Positions 52,261 to 61,607 of a DNA stretch of 64,000 bases are shown here, one piece after another. The notes under the pieces were generated by a model. It worked only from the letters and a program-made list of their open reading frames with translations. It was not told the DNA's origin and ran no database searches. Made by a program: the position numbers and the translations under genes. How positions within the stretch are numbered: the stretch's first letter is position 1; each line of letters starts with the position of its first letter. Source of the stretch: JAGRGG01 sp965217265 (GTDB lineage Bacteria; Pseudomonadota; Alphaproteobacteria; Geminicoccales; Geminicoccaceae); the NCBI GenBank assembly GCA_965217265.1, contig CBDCHP010000007.1:124001-188000 (forward strand), written 5' to 3'.

Positions 52261-54126
52261 ATGCTTGATCTCATCGACATCACCCTGCGCGTCGCCGGGC
52301 GCCCGCTCCTGGAGGGGGCCTCGGCGCACGTCGCCGCCGGGCAGCGGGTCGGGCTCGTCGGGCGCAACGGCACCGGCAAATCGACGCTGCTGAACCTGAT
52401 CGCCGAGCGCGGGTCGCCCGACGCCGGCGAGCTTCGTCTGCCGCGCGCGGTGCGGATCGCGATGGTGGCGCAAGAAGCGCCGGGCGGAGCGATGACCCCG
52501 CGCGAGGCGGTGCTCGCCGCCGACACCGAGCGGGCGGGGTTGATGGCCGAAGCGGCGACGACGGCAGACCCGCTGCGGATTGCCGAGGTGCAGACGAGGC
52601 TGGTCGAGATCGGCGGCGACGCGGCACCGGCCAAGGCCGCGCGCATCCTCAAGGGCCTCGGCTTCGACGACGCGATGCAGGCCCGGCCGCTTAAGTCCTA
52701 CTCCGGCGGCTGGCGGATGCGGGTGGCGCTGGCGTCAACGCTGTTCCTCGAACCGGACCTCCTCCTCCTCGACGAGCCGACCAACCACCTCGACCTGGAG
52801 GCGGCGGCGTGGCTGACCGAGCATCTGCGTCGCTATCCACGCACGCTGATCATGATCAGCCACGACCGCGAACTGCTCAACGCCGTGCCGGAGCGCATCC
52901 TGCACCTGGAGGCCGGCAAGCTGGTGGCATACCAGGGCAACTACGACCGCTTCGCCCGCACCCGTGCCGAGCGGCGCGTCCTGCTCGAAAAGCAGCGCGA
53001 GGCGCAGGCCGCCGAGCGCGCGCACATGCAAGCCTTCGTCGATCGCTTTCGCTACAAGGCGAGCAAGGCGCGCCAAGCGCAGAGCCGCTTGAAGATGCTG
53101 GAGCGCATGGCGCCGCTCGCCGAGGCCGTTGTCGAGCCGGAGGTGCGCTTCGCCTTCCCCGAGCCCGACCTGCCGCCGCCGCCGCTCGTCACCCTGGACC
53201 GCGTCGAGGTCGGCTACGGCGGTCCGCCGGTGCTGCGCGGCCTCGACCTGCGCATCGACCCGGACGACCGCGTCGCCCTGCTCGGCGCCAACGGCAACGG
53301 CAAGTCGACGCTCGCCAAGCTGATCGCGGGTCGGCTGGGTGCCACCACCGGCGAGGTCGGCCGGGCGAACGGTCTTGGCGTCGGCTTCTTCGCCCAGCAC
53401 CAGATCGAGGATCTCGACCCCGCGGCCGACGCGATCGCGCACGTCGCCCGCGCCCTGCCCGACGCCAAGCCGGAGACGATCCGCGCCCGGCTGGCCCGCT
53501 TCGGCCTCGGCGGCGACAAGGCCAAGACGCCGGCAGAAGACCTCTCCGGCGGCGAGAAGACGCGCCTCGCCTTGTGCCTCATGTGCTTGGGCGATCCGCA
53601 GATCCTGATCCTGGACGAGCCGACCAACCACCTCGACATCGACAGCCGCGACGCGCTGATCGCCGCGATCAACGACTATCCGGGTGCCGTCATCCTCATC
53701 AGCCACGACCGGCACTTGGTCGAACTCACCGCCGATCGGCTCTGGCTCGTCAAGAACGGCCGGGTCGCCGCCTACGACGACGACCTCGACGCCTATAGGC
53801 GCTCGGTGCTGAACGAGGCGCAGGCGCGCGAGGCCGAGGCCAAGGCCGAGGCGCGGGCCGAGAAGGCCCCCGTCATGGGTGCGGCCGAGCGCCGCCAACG
53901 CCTCGCCCCCTTGCGCCGCCGCGCGCGCGAGGCCGAGGCCGAGGCGGCGCGGCTCCAGGCGAAGAAAGACGCCCTCGGCCTCAAGCTCGCCGACCCGAAG
54001 ACCTACGCCAACGGCGCCGACATCGCCGGGATGAACCGCGACATCGAAGCGCTCGACGCGCGAATCGAGGCGGCGGAGGTGCGCTGGATGGAGGCCGAGG
54101 CCGAGATCGAGGCGGTGGAGGGGTGA
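52261..54126 (+). CDS. ABC-F family ATPase
   Basis: A 621-residue soluble protein with two ABC domains and no membrane segments, hence ABC-F. Domain 1: Walker A GRNGTGKST (34-42), signature SYSGGWRMRVALA, Walker B LLLLDEPTNHLDL. The connecting linker (about 240-310) is the helical arm that reaches the ribosomal E/P site in this family. Domain 2: GANGNGKST, signature LSGGEKTRLAL, LILDEPTNHLDI. A C-terminal coiled coil rich in Ala, Glu and Arg follows (about 520-620). Members resolve ribosome stalling or give antibiotic resistance; the subtype looks YheS/Uup-like. No ribosome site is visible. The start sits 5 bases after hairpin R9. Confidence 0.93.
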   Translation: MLDLIDITLRVAGRPLLEGASAHVAAGQRVGLVGRNGTGKSTLLNLIAERGSPDAGELRLPRAVRIAMVAQEAPGGAMTPREAVLAADTERAGLMAEAATTADPLRIAEVQTRLVEIGGDAAPAKAARILKGLGFDDAMQARPLKSYSGGWRMRVALASTLFLEPDLLLLDEPTNHLDLEAAAWLTEHLRRYPRTLIMISHDRELLNAVPERILHLEAGKLVAYQGNYDRFARTRAERRVLLEKQREAQAAERAHMQAFVDRFRYKASKARQAQSRLKMLERMAPLAEAVVEPEVRFAFPEPDLPPPPLVTLDRVEVGYGGPPVLRGLDLRIDPDDRVALLGANGNGKSTLAKLIAGRLGATTGEVGRANGLGVGFFAQHQIEDLDPAADAIAHVARALPDAKPETIRARLARFGLGGDKAKTPAEDLSGGEKTRLALCLMCLGDPQILILDEPTNHLDIDSRDALIAAINDYPGAVILISHDRHLVELTADRLWLVKNGRVAAYDDDLDAYRRSVLNEAQAREAEAKAEARAEKAPVMGAAERRQRLAPLRRRAREAEAEAARLQAKKDALGLKLADPKTYANGADIAGMNRDIEALDARIEAAEVRWMEAEAEIEAVEG

Positions 54127-54269
54127 ACGCTGCGCGTGCGCTGACGCGCGGTCTTTTCTTCTTTCTTTTTGTCTTTGTCCGAGGCTGGCCTCGGTGTTGA
54201 GGCCAATCGCAAACGACGAGTAGCAAAAAAAGAAGGAAAAAAGACCGCGCGTCAGCGCACGCGAAGCGT
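54127..54269 (+). repeat. Hairpin repeat element, copy R10
   Basis: 143 bases, filling exactly the space between the ABC-F stop (54124-54126) and the stop of the convergent GH28-like gene (54270-54272). Both arms share GTGCGCTGACGCGCGGTC, a variant not seen in other copies. The left end is ACGCTGCGCG; the right is canonical. Confidence 0.92.
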
Positions 54270-55688
54270 TCACCGCCGCTTGCCGTTGACGAACACGTCG
54301 TCGAGGGTGATGTCCTTCGCGTTGCTGAGGTAGACCGCGCGCCCGGTGTGGTTGTCGAAGCGGCAGCGGCTCAAGTTCACGTCTTGCAGCGGGTTGCCGG
54401 GCAGGCCGACGAAGCGGATCGCGTGGTAGCCTTTCTGTACCTGGACGTTCCACAGATTGACGTTCGCGAAGCGCGGCCTGTAGGGGCCGCCCGGGCCGCG
54501 CTGCAGGTAGTCGTAGGTCAGGTGGACGGTGCTGAACGCAGTGCCGGCGCTGCGCACCTTGCGAACGAAGACGTTCTTCGCCACCCCGCCGCGATCGGTG
54601 TTGCTCTTCAGGTAGAACACGTGCTCCAAACGCGGGTCGTCCATGACGAGGTTCTCGGCGTAGACGTTCTCGACCCCGCCCGACATCTCGCTGCCGATGG
54701 CGATGGCGCCGATGCCGCGGCTCATGCGGCAGTTGCGGATGACGATGTTGCGCGAGGGGCGCTCGCGCCGAAAGCCGTCGCGGCCGCGGCCCGACTTGAT
54801 CGCGATGCAGTCGTCGCGGGTGTCGAAGTGGCAGCCCTCGATCAGGACGTTCTCGCACGATTCAGGATCGCAGCCATCGTTGTTGGGGCCTACGGGGCTC
54901 AAGACCTCGACGTTCTTGATCGTCACGTCGCGGCACAAGCAGGGGTGCAGGCTCCACATCGGCGCGTTCTTGAGCGTGACTCCCTCGATCAGCACCCGCT
55001 TGCAGTCGTAGAACTCGACGAAGGACGGGCGCAGGCCCTTGCCCTTGCCGTAGACCCGCTTTTCCACCGGCACGCCGGCCTCGCCTTGTGCCCGCAGCGT
55101 CCGGCTGGTCTTGTTCTCGTTCGGAATGCCGGGCTTCCAGCCGTAGTCCCGCTTGCCCGACCACGCCCACCAGTTGCCGTTGCCGGCCCGGCCATCGAGC
55201 GTGCCAGCACCGGTGACGGCGACGTTGTCCTCGCCCTGGGCGTAGATCAAGGGCGAATAGTTGTAGAGGTCGTTGCCCTCGAAGCGGGTCAGGACGACGG
55301 GGAGGTAGTCGTTCGGGTCGGTCGAGAACAGGAGGGTAGCGCCCCGCTCGACGTAGAGGTTGACGTTGCGTTTCAGGTGGATGGCGCCGGTGCGGTAGCG
55401 GCCCCTGGGCACGACAACGCGCCCGCCGCCGGCGGCGTGGCAGGTTTGAATCGCGCGGCGGATGGCGTCGGTGCAGTCGCGCGCGGCGTTACCGACGGCG
55501 CCGAAGTTCAGGATCGACACGTCGCGATCGGGAAACGAGGGCCGGCGGACACCGGCAGCGATGGCGTCGGCCCGACCCCAGGGCCCCGCCTCGGCTTCGG
55601 TGACGAGGCCGGGCGCCAGCAGCGCCGCCCCGGACGCGAGCGCGGTGCGAACGAAGGCACGGCGCGGCAGCAACAAGAAACGATCCAT
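54270..55688 (-). CDS. Tat-exported GH28-like polygalacturonase-family protein (1)
   Basis: A 472-residue right-handed beta-helix protein. The N-terminal Tat signal is LPRRAFVRTALASGAALLAP. SILNFGAVGNAARDCTDAIR and GGGRVVVPRGRYRTGAIHLK open the fold typical of GH28 and pectate-lyase superfamily proteins. The GH28 acid residues appear as NNDGCDPESC and DTRDDCIAIKSG; the third motif reads RGIGAIAIGSE rather than GHG-GS. It is expected to hydrolyse uronic-acid-type polysaccharides in the periplasm. The nearest known enzymes are exo-polygalacturonases. A paralogue lies 60 bases upstream, so this is a tandem duplication. The stop directly follows repeat R10. Confidence 0.88.
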   Translation of the reverse strand: MDRFLLLPRRAFVRTALASGAALLAPGLVTEAEAGPWGRADAIAAGVRRPSFPDRDVSILNFGAVGNAARDCTDAIRRAIQTCHAAGGGRVVVPRGRYRTGAIHLKRNVNLYVERGATLLFSTDPNDYLPVVLTRFEGNDLYNYSPLIYAQGEDNVAVTGAGTLDGRAGNGNWWAWSGKRDYGWKPGIPNENKTSRTLRAQGEAGVPVEKRVYGKGKGLRPSFVEFYDCKRVLIEGVTLKNAPMWSLHPCLCRDVTIKNVEVLSPVGPNNDGCDPESCENVLIEGCHFDTRDDCIAIKSGRGRDGFRRERPSRNIVIRNCRMSRGIGAIAIGSEMSGGVENVYAENLVMDDPRLEHVFYLKSNTDRGGVAKNVFVRKVRSAGTAFSTVHLTYDYLQRGPGGPYRPRFANVNLWNVQVQKGYHAIRFVGLPGNPLQDVNLSRCRFDNHTGRAVYLSNAKDITLDDVFVNGKRR

Positions 55689-55748
55689 TCAGGCCCTCTC
55701 CTCTTCCTGATTGAGCAAGAGGAGCATAATCCGGAATCGATACAATTT

Positions 55749-57218
55749 TTAGTTGATAGTGACGTTCGTCACCGTGATGTCGCCGACATTGTTGCGGTAG
55801 AAGCCCTGGCCGGTGATGTCGGTGAAGGTGCAATCTTTGATCGTGACGTCGCTGATCGGGTTGCCGGGGTAGCCGACGAGGCGGATCGCCGAAGGGCCGC
55901 CGCCGACGTTGACGTTCTCGATGCTGATGTCGCGAAAGGTCGGCCGGTAGGGGCCGTCGGCGTCGGTCTGGAGGTAGAAGTAAGTCAGGTGGATCGCGCT
56001 GAACGACGTGCCGGCCGCCTCGACGTTGCGCACGTGCACGTTCTCGACCGTCCCGCCGCGATACGTGCTGCTCTTGATGAAGAACACCCGCTCGATTGCG
56101 GGATCGGTCATCGTCAGGTCCTCGACGAAGACGTTCTTGACGTCGGCCGAGGTCTCGCTGCCAATCGCGACCCCGCCGATGCCGCGGCGCATCGTGCAGC
56201 GGCGGACGACGACGTTCTGGCAGGGCGTGCCGCCCTCGATGCCGTCGCGGCCGCGGCCCGACTTGATCGCGACGCAGTCGTCGCGGGTGTCGAAGACGCA
56301 GTCCTCGATCAGGACCCGGTCGCAGGATTCGGGATCGCAGCCGTCGTTGTTCGGGCCTTGGCTCTCGACCGTGACGCCGCGCACGACCACGTCCTCGGAC
56401 AAGAGCGGGTGCAGGCTCCAAAAGGGCGCGTTCTTGACCGTAACCCCTTCGATCAGCACGCGGCTGCAGCCGTAAGGCTCGATGAAAGCCGGGCGCAGGC
56501 CGCCGCCCTCGCCGTAGACGCGCTCTTCCACCGGCACCCCGGCCTCGGCCTGCTCGCGCAAGTTTCGGCTGGTCTGGTTCTCGTTGACGATGCCGGGGCG
56601 CCAGCCGAACTCTTCGAGGCCCGACCACGCCCACCAGTTGCCGTTGCCGGCTTGCCCGTCGAGCGTGCCCTCGCCGGTGACGGCGACGTTCTCCGCCCGA
56701 TAGGCGTAGATCAGCGGCTGATAGTTGAGCACGTCGTTCGCTTCGTAGCGGGTGCGGACCACGGGCAGGTAATCGGCCGGATCGGTCGAGAACAGCAGCG
56801 TCGCGCCCGCTTCGACGTGCAGGTTGACGTTGCTGAGCAGGCGGATGCCGCCGGTCCGGTAGCGCCCCGGCGGCACCACCACCCGCCCGCCGCCGGCGGC
56901 GGCACAGGCCTCGATCGCGCGCCGGAACACGTCCGTGTTGTCGTTCACGCCGTTGTTGATGGCGCCGTAGAGCGTGATCGGCACGTCGCGGGCCGGAAAA
57001 TCCGTCGCTTGGATCGAACTCACGATTTGCGCCGCCTCGGCGAAGACCCCGTCGTCGACCGGGGTGCCGCCGAAGGCTTCGAGCAGGCGGCGGTTGATCG
57101 ACCCGGCGATGCGCCCGGCCGCCTCCCGGTCCAGCGCCTGCGCCGTGCTCGCGGCAAACGCCGCGCCAAAACCGGCGGTGGCGAGGAAGGCCCGCCGTTT
57201 CAGATCCCGTGTCGACAT
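55749..57218 (-). CDS. Tat-exported GH28-like polygalacturonase-family protein (2)
   Basis: A 489-residue paralogue of the downstream gene. It has a Tat signal (LKRRAFLATAGFGAAFAAST), followed by an extra N-terminal segment of about 45 residues. The beta-helix begins at PITLYGAINNGVNDNTDVFR. The acid motifs are NNDGCDPESCDRVLIEDC and DTRDDCVAIKSG, with RRGIGGVAIGSE in the third position. Length and sequence follow the first paralogue throughout. ATG 57218 has AGGA 7 bases upstream; the longer upstream frame lacks a ribosome site. Both are probably co-transcribed. No transporter or other sugar-degrading gene lies nearby, so the substrate is unknown. Confidence 0.88.
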   Translation of the reverse strand: MSTRDLKRRAFLATAGFGAAFAASTAQALDREAAGRIAGSINRRLLEAFGGTPVDDGVFAEAAQIVSSIQATDFPARDVPITLYGAINNGVNDNTDVFRRAIEACAAAGGGRVVVPPGRYRTGGIRLLSNVNLHVEAGATLLFSTDPADYLPVVRTRYEANDVLNYQPLIYAYRAENVAVTGEGTLDGQAGNGNWWAWSGLEEFGWRPGIVNENQTSRNLREQAEAGVPVEERVYGEGGGLRPAFIEPYGCSRVLIEGVTVKNAPFWSLHPLLSEDVVVRGVTVESQGPNNDGCDPESCDRVLIEDCVFDTRDDCVAIKSGRGRDGIEGGTPCQNVVVRRCTMRRGIGGVAIGSETSADVKNVFVEDLTMTDPAIERVFFIKSSTYRGGTVENVHVRNVEAAGTSFSAIHLTYFYLQTDADGPYRPTFRDISIENVNVGGGPSAIRLVGYPGNPISDVTIKDCTFTDITGQGFYRNNVGDITVTNVTIN

Positions 57219-57396
57219 GATGCATCCTAACATTTGCTCGAAGCGGGTGCGGCGTGTCGGGCCACGGCGGCGCACCGTTCTGCCCCGACCTACCACGCCC
57301 CGGCACCGCCTGGGCAGGCCCTGTTTGGCTCGACGGCCATTTTTAGGCCGCAACACCCCCGCTTATCGGCGCGAGCGTACCATGTTCCGCCCAGCC

Positions 57397-57885
57397 TCAG
57401 CCGCCGCCGGCCATCTTCTCGATCCCGGCGAGCCCGGCGTCGTAGACGCCGCCGATCGCCGCTTCGGCCGCCGCGTCCTCGACGCCCTCGGCGGCGTCGA
57501 AGGTGCTCTTCCAGACGATGCGCGCGCCGCCCTCGGCCGCGTCGACGGTGAGCGTCGAGAGGTAGTCGCGGACCGGCAGGGGGCCGGGATCGAGGATGGC
57601 GTAGCGGTACTGCCGCTCGTCCTCGTCGCGCGAGACCAGCTCCTCGTAGATCTCGCCGCCGCCCTCGACACCCAAGCGCCGCCGCGTCTTGCCGTCGGCC
57701 GCGGTCTCCTCGGTACAGTTCGTGATCGCCGGGTGCCACGCCTGGATGGCGCAGAACGGCCCGATCAGCGCCCAGACCTCGCCGGCGTCGGCGTCGATCG
57801 TGACGCTGCGCTCGACGTCGAGCGCCCAGGCTGGTGCTGCGATGCCGGCGCCCAAGGCGGCGATGATGGCGGTCTTGCGGAGCAT
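57397..57885 (-). CDS. Exported SRPBCC (START-like) family protein
   Basis: A 162-residue protein. An N-terminal signal peptide (MLRKTAIIAALGAGIAAPAWA) is followed by a helix-grip fold: SVTIDADAGEVWALIGPFCA, LGVEGGGEIYEELVSRDED and a long C-terminal helix (EAAIGGVYDAGLAGIEKMAG). This is the polyketide cyclase/dehydrase-like SRPBCC pattern, which binds hydrophobic ligands. The role is unknown. ATG 57885 was preferred to the upstream ATG at 57921 because it yields a proper signal sequence. The AEC transporter gene upstream ends 45 bases away and may be co-transcribed. Confidence 0.82.
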   Translation of the reverse strand: MLRKTAIIAALGAGIAAPAWALDVERSVTIDADAGEVWALIGPFCAIQAWHPAITNCTEETAADGKTRRRLGVEGGGEIYEELVSRDEDERQYRYAILDPGPLPVRDYLSTLTVDAAEGGARIVWKSTFDAAEGVEDAAAEAAIGGVYDAGLAGIEKMAGGG

Positions 57886-57930
57886 GGCTTCTTCCCTCGT
57901 GGCCTCTTGCGCCCGGTTCATACCCCCGTC

Positions 57931-58866
57931 TCACGCCGGTGTCAGCCACACCAGGAGCCCGGTCAGCGTCACGACCGAGGCAAGATGGGTGAAGAGGACC
58001 ACGCCCGAGGCACCCTGCACGCCGATACCGTAACGCTCGGCGAGGACGAAGACCGTGGCGGCCGTCGGCAGTGCTGTGAGGATCAGGACCGGTACGCCGG
58101 TCTCGGGCGGGATCGGCCAGAAGTAAAGGACGATCAGGGCCAGGAGGGCCGGCTGAACGAACAGCTTCAAGGCCGCGAGCGTCAGGATCTCGCCCAAGCC
58201 CTCCTTGATGCGCGTGCCGTTCAAGGCGGCCCCGAGCGCGAACAGGGCGCAAGGGGCCGCCGCCCCGCCGAGCAGGCGGTTGAAACTGGTCGCCGTCGCG
58301 GGCAGGTCGAAGGGCGAGGCCGCGACGGCGCCGCCGAGCAGGGTGGCCCAGATCAAGGGATTGGCGGCGAGACCCCGCAGCACGCCCAAGATCGCGTTCG
58401 AGCCGATCCGCCCTTGGGCCGAGATCTCGAGCAGGACGATGGTGAGGAACACGGTCGTCACGTTGTCGAAGGTGACCGCGAGCACGGCCGGCAGGGCGAG
58501 GTCCGGGCCGAGTGCCGTCAAGAGGAGGGGGATGCCCATGTAGCCGACGTTGCCGAACGAGGCGCCGAGCCCCATCAAGGCGGCGCGGCCGAGACTGGCG
58601 TTGAAGACGGTCAGCCCGAGCCCGAGGCCGAGCGCGTAGATCGGCAGACCCGCACCGTAGTAGGCGATGAAGAAGTCTGGGTCGGTGATCGCCTCGATCG
58701 GGCTCGCCGCCACCTTGTCGAACAAGAGGACCGGGAGCGCGAACCAGTAGACGAAGGCGTTGAGGCCGTTTACTGCCGAACGGTCGAGCACGGACCAGCG
58801 CAGCGCCGCAAAGCCAAGGAAGATGAGCGCGAAGAACGGGAGCGCGACGTCGAGGATCGCGCGCAC
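57931..58866 (-). CDS. AEC family transporter, second copy
   Basis: A 311-residue membrane protein with about ten helices. VALPFFALIFLGFAALRW, YWFALPVLLFDKVAAS and SFGNVGYMGIPLLLTALG belong to the first repeat. GGAAAPCALFALGAALNG and LTALPTAATVFVLAERYG belong to the second. It is clearly related to the 37.4-kb AEC gene but diverged. It begins at GTG 58866, 1 base after the mutT stop, so argJ-mutT-AEC form a compact minus-strand cluster. The substrate, presumably an organic acid or similar, is unknown. Confidence 0.92.
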   Translation of the reverse strand: MRAILDVALPFFALIFLGFAALRWSVLDRSAVNGLNAFVYWFALPVLLFDKVAASPIEAITDPDFFIAYYGAGLPIYALGLGLGLTVFNASLGRAALMGLGASFGNVGYMGIPLLLTALGPDLALPAVLAVTFDNVTTVFLTIVLLEISAQGRIGSNAILGVLRGLAANPLIWATLLGGAVAASPFDLPATATSFNRLLGGAAAPCALFALGAALNGTRIKEGLGEILTLAALKLFVQPALLALIVLYFWPIPPETGVPVLILTALPTAATVFVLAERYGIGVQGASGVVLFTHLASVVTLTGLLVWLTPA

Positions 58867-58867
58867 G

Positions 58868-59266
58868 TCAGAGCAGTTCGTACAGGAAGGGTAGGAGCGG
58901 CCGGTCGGCCGGCGGCATCGGCAGCTTGAACAGGCCGTTCGGCCTGACCCAGTCCAGGCGCTGCCCTTCGCGCCCCAGCACCTCGCCCGTCCAGCGGCGG
59001 CAGACGTAGAGCGGCATCAGCAGGTGAAAATCATCGTAGGCGTGCGAGGCGAAGGTCAAGGGTGCGAGGCAGCTCGCCGCCGTCTCGACGCCGAGTTCCT
59101 CGCGCAACTCGCGGATCAAGCACGCCTCGGGCGTCTCGCCGTCTTTGAGCTTGCCGCCGGGGAACTCCCACAGGCCCGCCATCGGTTTGCCCGCCGGCCG
59201 CTCGGCGACCAGCACCCGGCCATCGGCGTCGATGAGCGCGCAGGCGGCGACGAGGACGAGCCTCAA
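58868..59266 (-). CDS. mutT: 8-oxo-dGTP diphosphatase MutT
   Basis: A 132-residue NUDIX hydrolase. The Nudix box is GGKLKDGE then RELREELGVE, with all acidic metal ligands, preceded by MAGLWEFPGG, typical of MutT. It hydrolyses 8-oxo-dGTP and so prevents A-to-C transversions. Translation starts at TTG 59266, overlapping the argJ stop (TTGA). In Alphaproteobacteria mutT commonly follows argJ, as here. Confidence 0.93.
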   Translation of the reverse strand: MRLVLVAACALIDADGRVLVAERPAGKPMAGLWEFPGGKLKDGETPEACLIRELREELGVETAASCLAPLTFASHAYDDFHLLMPLYVCRRWTGEVLGREGQRLDWVRPNGLFKLPMPPADRPLLPFLYELL

Positions 59267-60501
59267 GAACGGTAGTCGGCGTTGATGTCGATGTAGCCGT
59301 GGGTGAGATCGCAGGTCCAGACCCGTGCTCGGCCGGGACCCGACCCGACCGTGACGGCGAGGCCGATCTCCTGGCCCTCCAGGTGCGCCGCGATCGGCGC
59401 CTCGTCGAGGCCGGGCACGGCACGGCCGTCCACGGCGACCGCGTGCCCGCCGAACGCGACGCCGATCCGCCCGACCTCGATCGCCTCGCCCGACCTGCCG
59501 ATCGCCATGACGACCCGGCCCCAGTTGGCGTCGCCGCCGGCGATCGCCGTCTTGACCAGGGGTGAGTTGCCGATGGTGAGGCCGATCCGCCGCGCCGCCG
59601 CGTCGTCGGCGGCACCCCCGACGTCGATCGTGATCAGCTTCTGCGCCCCCTCGCCGTCCCTGACGACCATCAGCGCCAAGTCGCGCAGGAGGTCGAACAA
59701 GGCGTTCTTGAAGGTATCGAGGTGCTGGTCGTTCGCGTCCTCGACGGGGGGACCGCCGGCGGCGCCGGTCGCGAGCAGGCACAGCGTGTCCGAGGTCGAG
59801 GTGTCGCCGTCCACGGTGATCGCGTTGAAGCTCCGGTCGGCGCCGTCCGCGATCAGGGCCTGGACGACGCGCGGCGTGAGCGCCGCGTCGGTGACGACGA
59901 AGGCGAGCATGGTCGCCATGTCGGGCGCGATCATGCCCGAGCCCTTAGCGATGCCGGCGATCGTGACTGGGACGCCCGCGACCTCGGTTCGGACCGCGGC
60001 CCACTTGGGATAGGTGTCGGTCGTCACGATCGCGGCCGCTGCATGCACCAGCGCCCCGTCGTCGAGGGCGGCGACGAGACCGGGCACGGCTGCGACGATC
60101 CGCTCGACCGGCAGCCGCTCGCCGATCACGCCGGTCGAGGCGACCAGAATTTCCTCAGGGGTACAGTCCAGGGCCGCGGCCACGGCCTTCGCCTCGGCCC
60201 GAACGGCCGCGTCGCCCTCGGCGCCGCGAAACACGTTCGCCGTGCCGGCGTTGACGATGACCGCGCGCGCGTAACCCCCGGCCAGGACGGCGCGGCACCA
60301 CGGCACCGGGTGGCCCGGCACGGCCGAGCGGGTGAGCACGCCCCCCGCCGCCGTGCCGGGCGCCAGCTCGATCAGGAGGAGGTCCGGCCGATCGGGATAG
60401 CGCAGGTTCGCGGCGATGGCGCCGAAGCGCACACCCTTGACCGGCAAGGGTTCGGGCGTCGCCGCCGGTGCGAGCGGCGAGCGCGCCGTGATCTTCGCCA
60501 T
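59263..60501 (-). CDS. argJ: Bifunctional glutamate N-acetyltransferase/ornithine acetyltransferase
   Basis: A 412-residue ArgJ, which transfers the acetyl group of N-acetylornithine to glutamate in cyclic arginine synthesis. The self-cleavage site Ala-Thr-Met is visible in KGSGMIAPDMATMLAF; the new N-terminal Thr is the nucleophile. GTANVFRG and STGVIGERLP lie in the first subunit part, and GDTSTSDTLCLLATG and GGDANWGRV in the second. It lies directly downstream of an exported prolyl isomerase gene (29-base gap) and upstream of mutT. Confidence 0.96.
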   Translation of the reverse strand: MAKITARSPLAPAATPEPLPVKGVRFGAIAANLRYPDRPDLLLIELAPGTAAGGVLTRSAVPGHPVPWCRAVLAGGYARAVIVNAGTANVFRGAEGDAAVRAEAKAVAAALDCTPEEILVASTGVIGERLPVERIVAAVPGLVAALDDGALVHAAAAIVTTDTYPKWAAVRTEVAGVPVTIAGIAKGSGMIAPDMATMLAFVVTDAALTPRVVQALIADGADRSFNAITVDGDTSTSDTLCLLATGAAGGPPVEDANDQHLDTFKNALFDLLRDLALMVVRDGEGAQKLITIDVGGAADDAAARRIGLTIGNSPLVKTAIAGGDANWGRVVMAIGRSGEAIEVGRIGVAFGGHAVAVDGRAVPGLDEAPIAAHLEGQEIGLAVTVGSGPGRARVWTCDLTHGYIDINADYRS

Positions 60502-60530
60502 TCGCTTCTCCTGGGCAGGCGACGGACGCC

Positions 60531-61421
60531 TTACTGTGCCGGGGCGTCGCCCTGGACCGGGGCGGCGTCGCCTTGCGCTGGGGCACTCTCCGCGGCGTCG
60601 CGCGGGTCGGCGGCGGGCTGGCCGTCGGGGCCGAATCGCTCGATCTCGGCCGTGCCGCGCAGATCGTTGATCATCGCCGTGACCGCGTTCGCCGCCAGCT
60701 CCTCGCGCAGTGCGGGGGCGGTGTCCTCGAACGTGGGCTCGGTCTGGCGCTTGTCCTCGACCTGGATGACGTGCCAGCCGAACTCGGTCTCGACCGGCTC
60801 TTTCGAGACCGAGCCCGGCTCCATCGCGAACGCGGCCTCGGCGAAGGGGGCCACCATCGCCTCCTTCCTGAACCAGCCGAGGTCGCCGCCCTGCGGGCCC
60901 GAGGGGCCGGTCGACTTCTCCTCGGCGAGCTTGGCGAAGTCGGCGCCGTTGTTCAGCTCGTCGATGACGGCCTTGGCGTCCGCCTCGTTCTCCAAGAGGA
61001 TGTGGCGCGCCTTGACCTCCTCAAAGGCGAAGCCGGGTTCGCCCTTCTTCTTCTCGTAGGCTTGGCGCAGCGCGTCGTCGTCGGTCGCCTTCGCGATCGT
61101 CTGCTGGATGAGGGCGCGCTGCAAGACGGCGTCGCGCGCCCGCGCGATCTCCTGCTCGACCTCGGCGTCGTCGCTCAGGTCTTCCGACTGGGCGCGCTCC
61201 AAGACGAGCTTGCCCTCGATCAACTGCTCGCGCAGCGGCTCGTAGAGCTGCTGCATCGGCATTTGCTGGTACTGCTCGGGCAGGGACTGGTAGGCGGCTT
61301 CGAGGTCGCTTCGGGTCAGATTCTCGCCGTTGACGCGGGCGATGACCTCGGGAATGTCTTGGGCGGCGGCGGTGCCGGCGACCGCGAGGACGCAGAGAAA
61401 GGCGCTGAGGCCGAGACGCAT
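60531..61421 (-). CDS. Exported peptidyl-prolyl isomerase (parvulin, PpiC/SurA-like)
   Basis: A 296-residue periplasmic chaperone-isomerase. The signal is MRLGLSAFLCVLAVAGTAAA. An N-terminal SurA_N-like helical domain runs IPEVIARVNGENLTRSDLEA through ARDAVLQRALIQ. The parvulin domain lies at about 125-245: ARHILLENEADAKAVI, GPSGPQGGDLGWFRKEAM and TEFGWHVIQVEDKR. The tail is low-complexity, Ala/Gln/Asp-rich, about 30 residues. It probably helps fold outer-membrane or exported proteins. ATG 61421 has GGAG 8 bases upstream; the longer frame was rejected. argJ follows 29 bases later. Confidence 0.93.
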   Translation of the reverse strand: MRLGLSAFLCVLAVAGTAAAQDIPEVIARVNGENLTRSDLEAAYQSLPEQYQQMPMQQLYEPLREQLIEGKLVLERAQSEDLSDDAEVEQEIARARDAVLQRALIQQTIAKATDDDALRQAYEKKKGEPGFAFEEVKARHILLENEADAKAVIDELNNGADFAKLAEEKSTGPSGPQGGDLGWFRKEAMVAPFAEAAFAMEPGSVSKEPVETEFGWHVIQVEDKRQTEPTFEDTAPALREELAANAVTAMINDLRGTAEIERFGPDGQPAADPRDAAESAPAQGDAAPVQGDAPAQ

Positions 61422-61607
61422 GAGGCTGCTCCAGGGGGAACGAAGGGGGATAATCAAGACCGGCCGCAATAAGGCACAAACGTCGGGCGGCCACAAGCGC
61501 GCCAAGCTGAAGCTTTGGTCAGGTTCCAACCCCCACTTGAGCGCTGAGGCAAAGCCGCGCATTGTTCGCCGGACGCGAAGAAGACCGACGAAGATAGGGA
61601 GAAGCCG

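Noticed and set aside
54348..57230. A 960-codon open frame on the plus strand opposite the two GH28-like genes
   Set aside because: It is a shadow of the high-GC codon bias of the real genes. The product is low-complexity, with no ribosome site and no family. The minus-strand genes have signal peptides and catalytic motifs.
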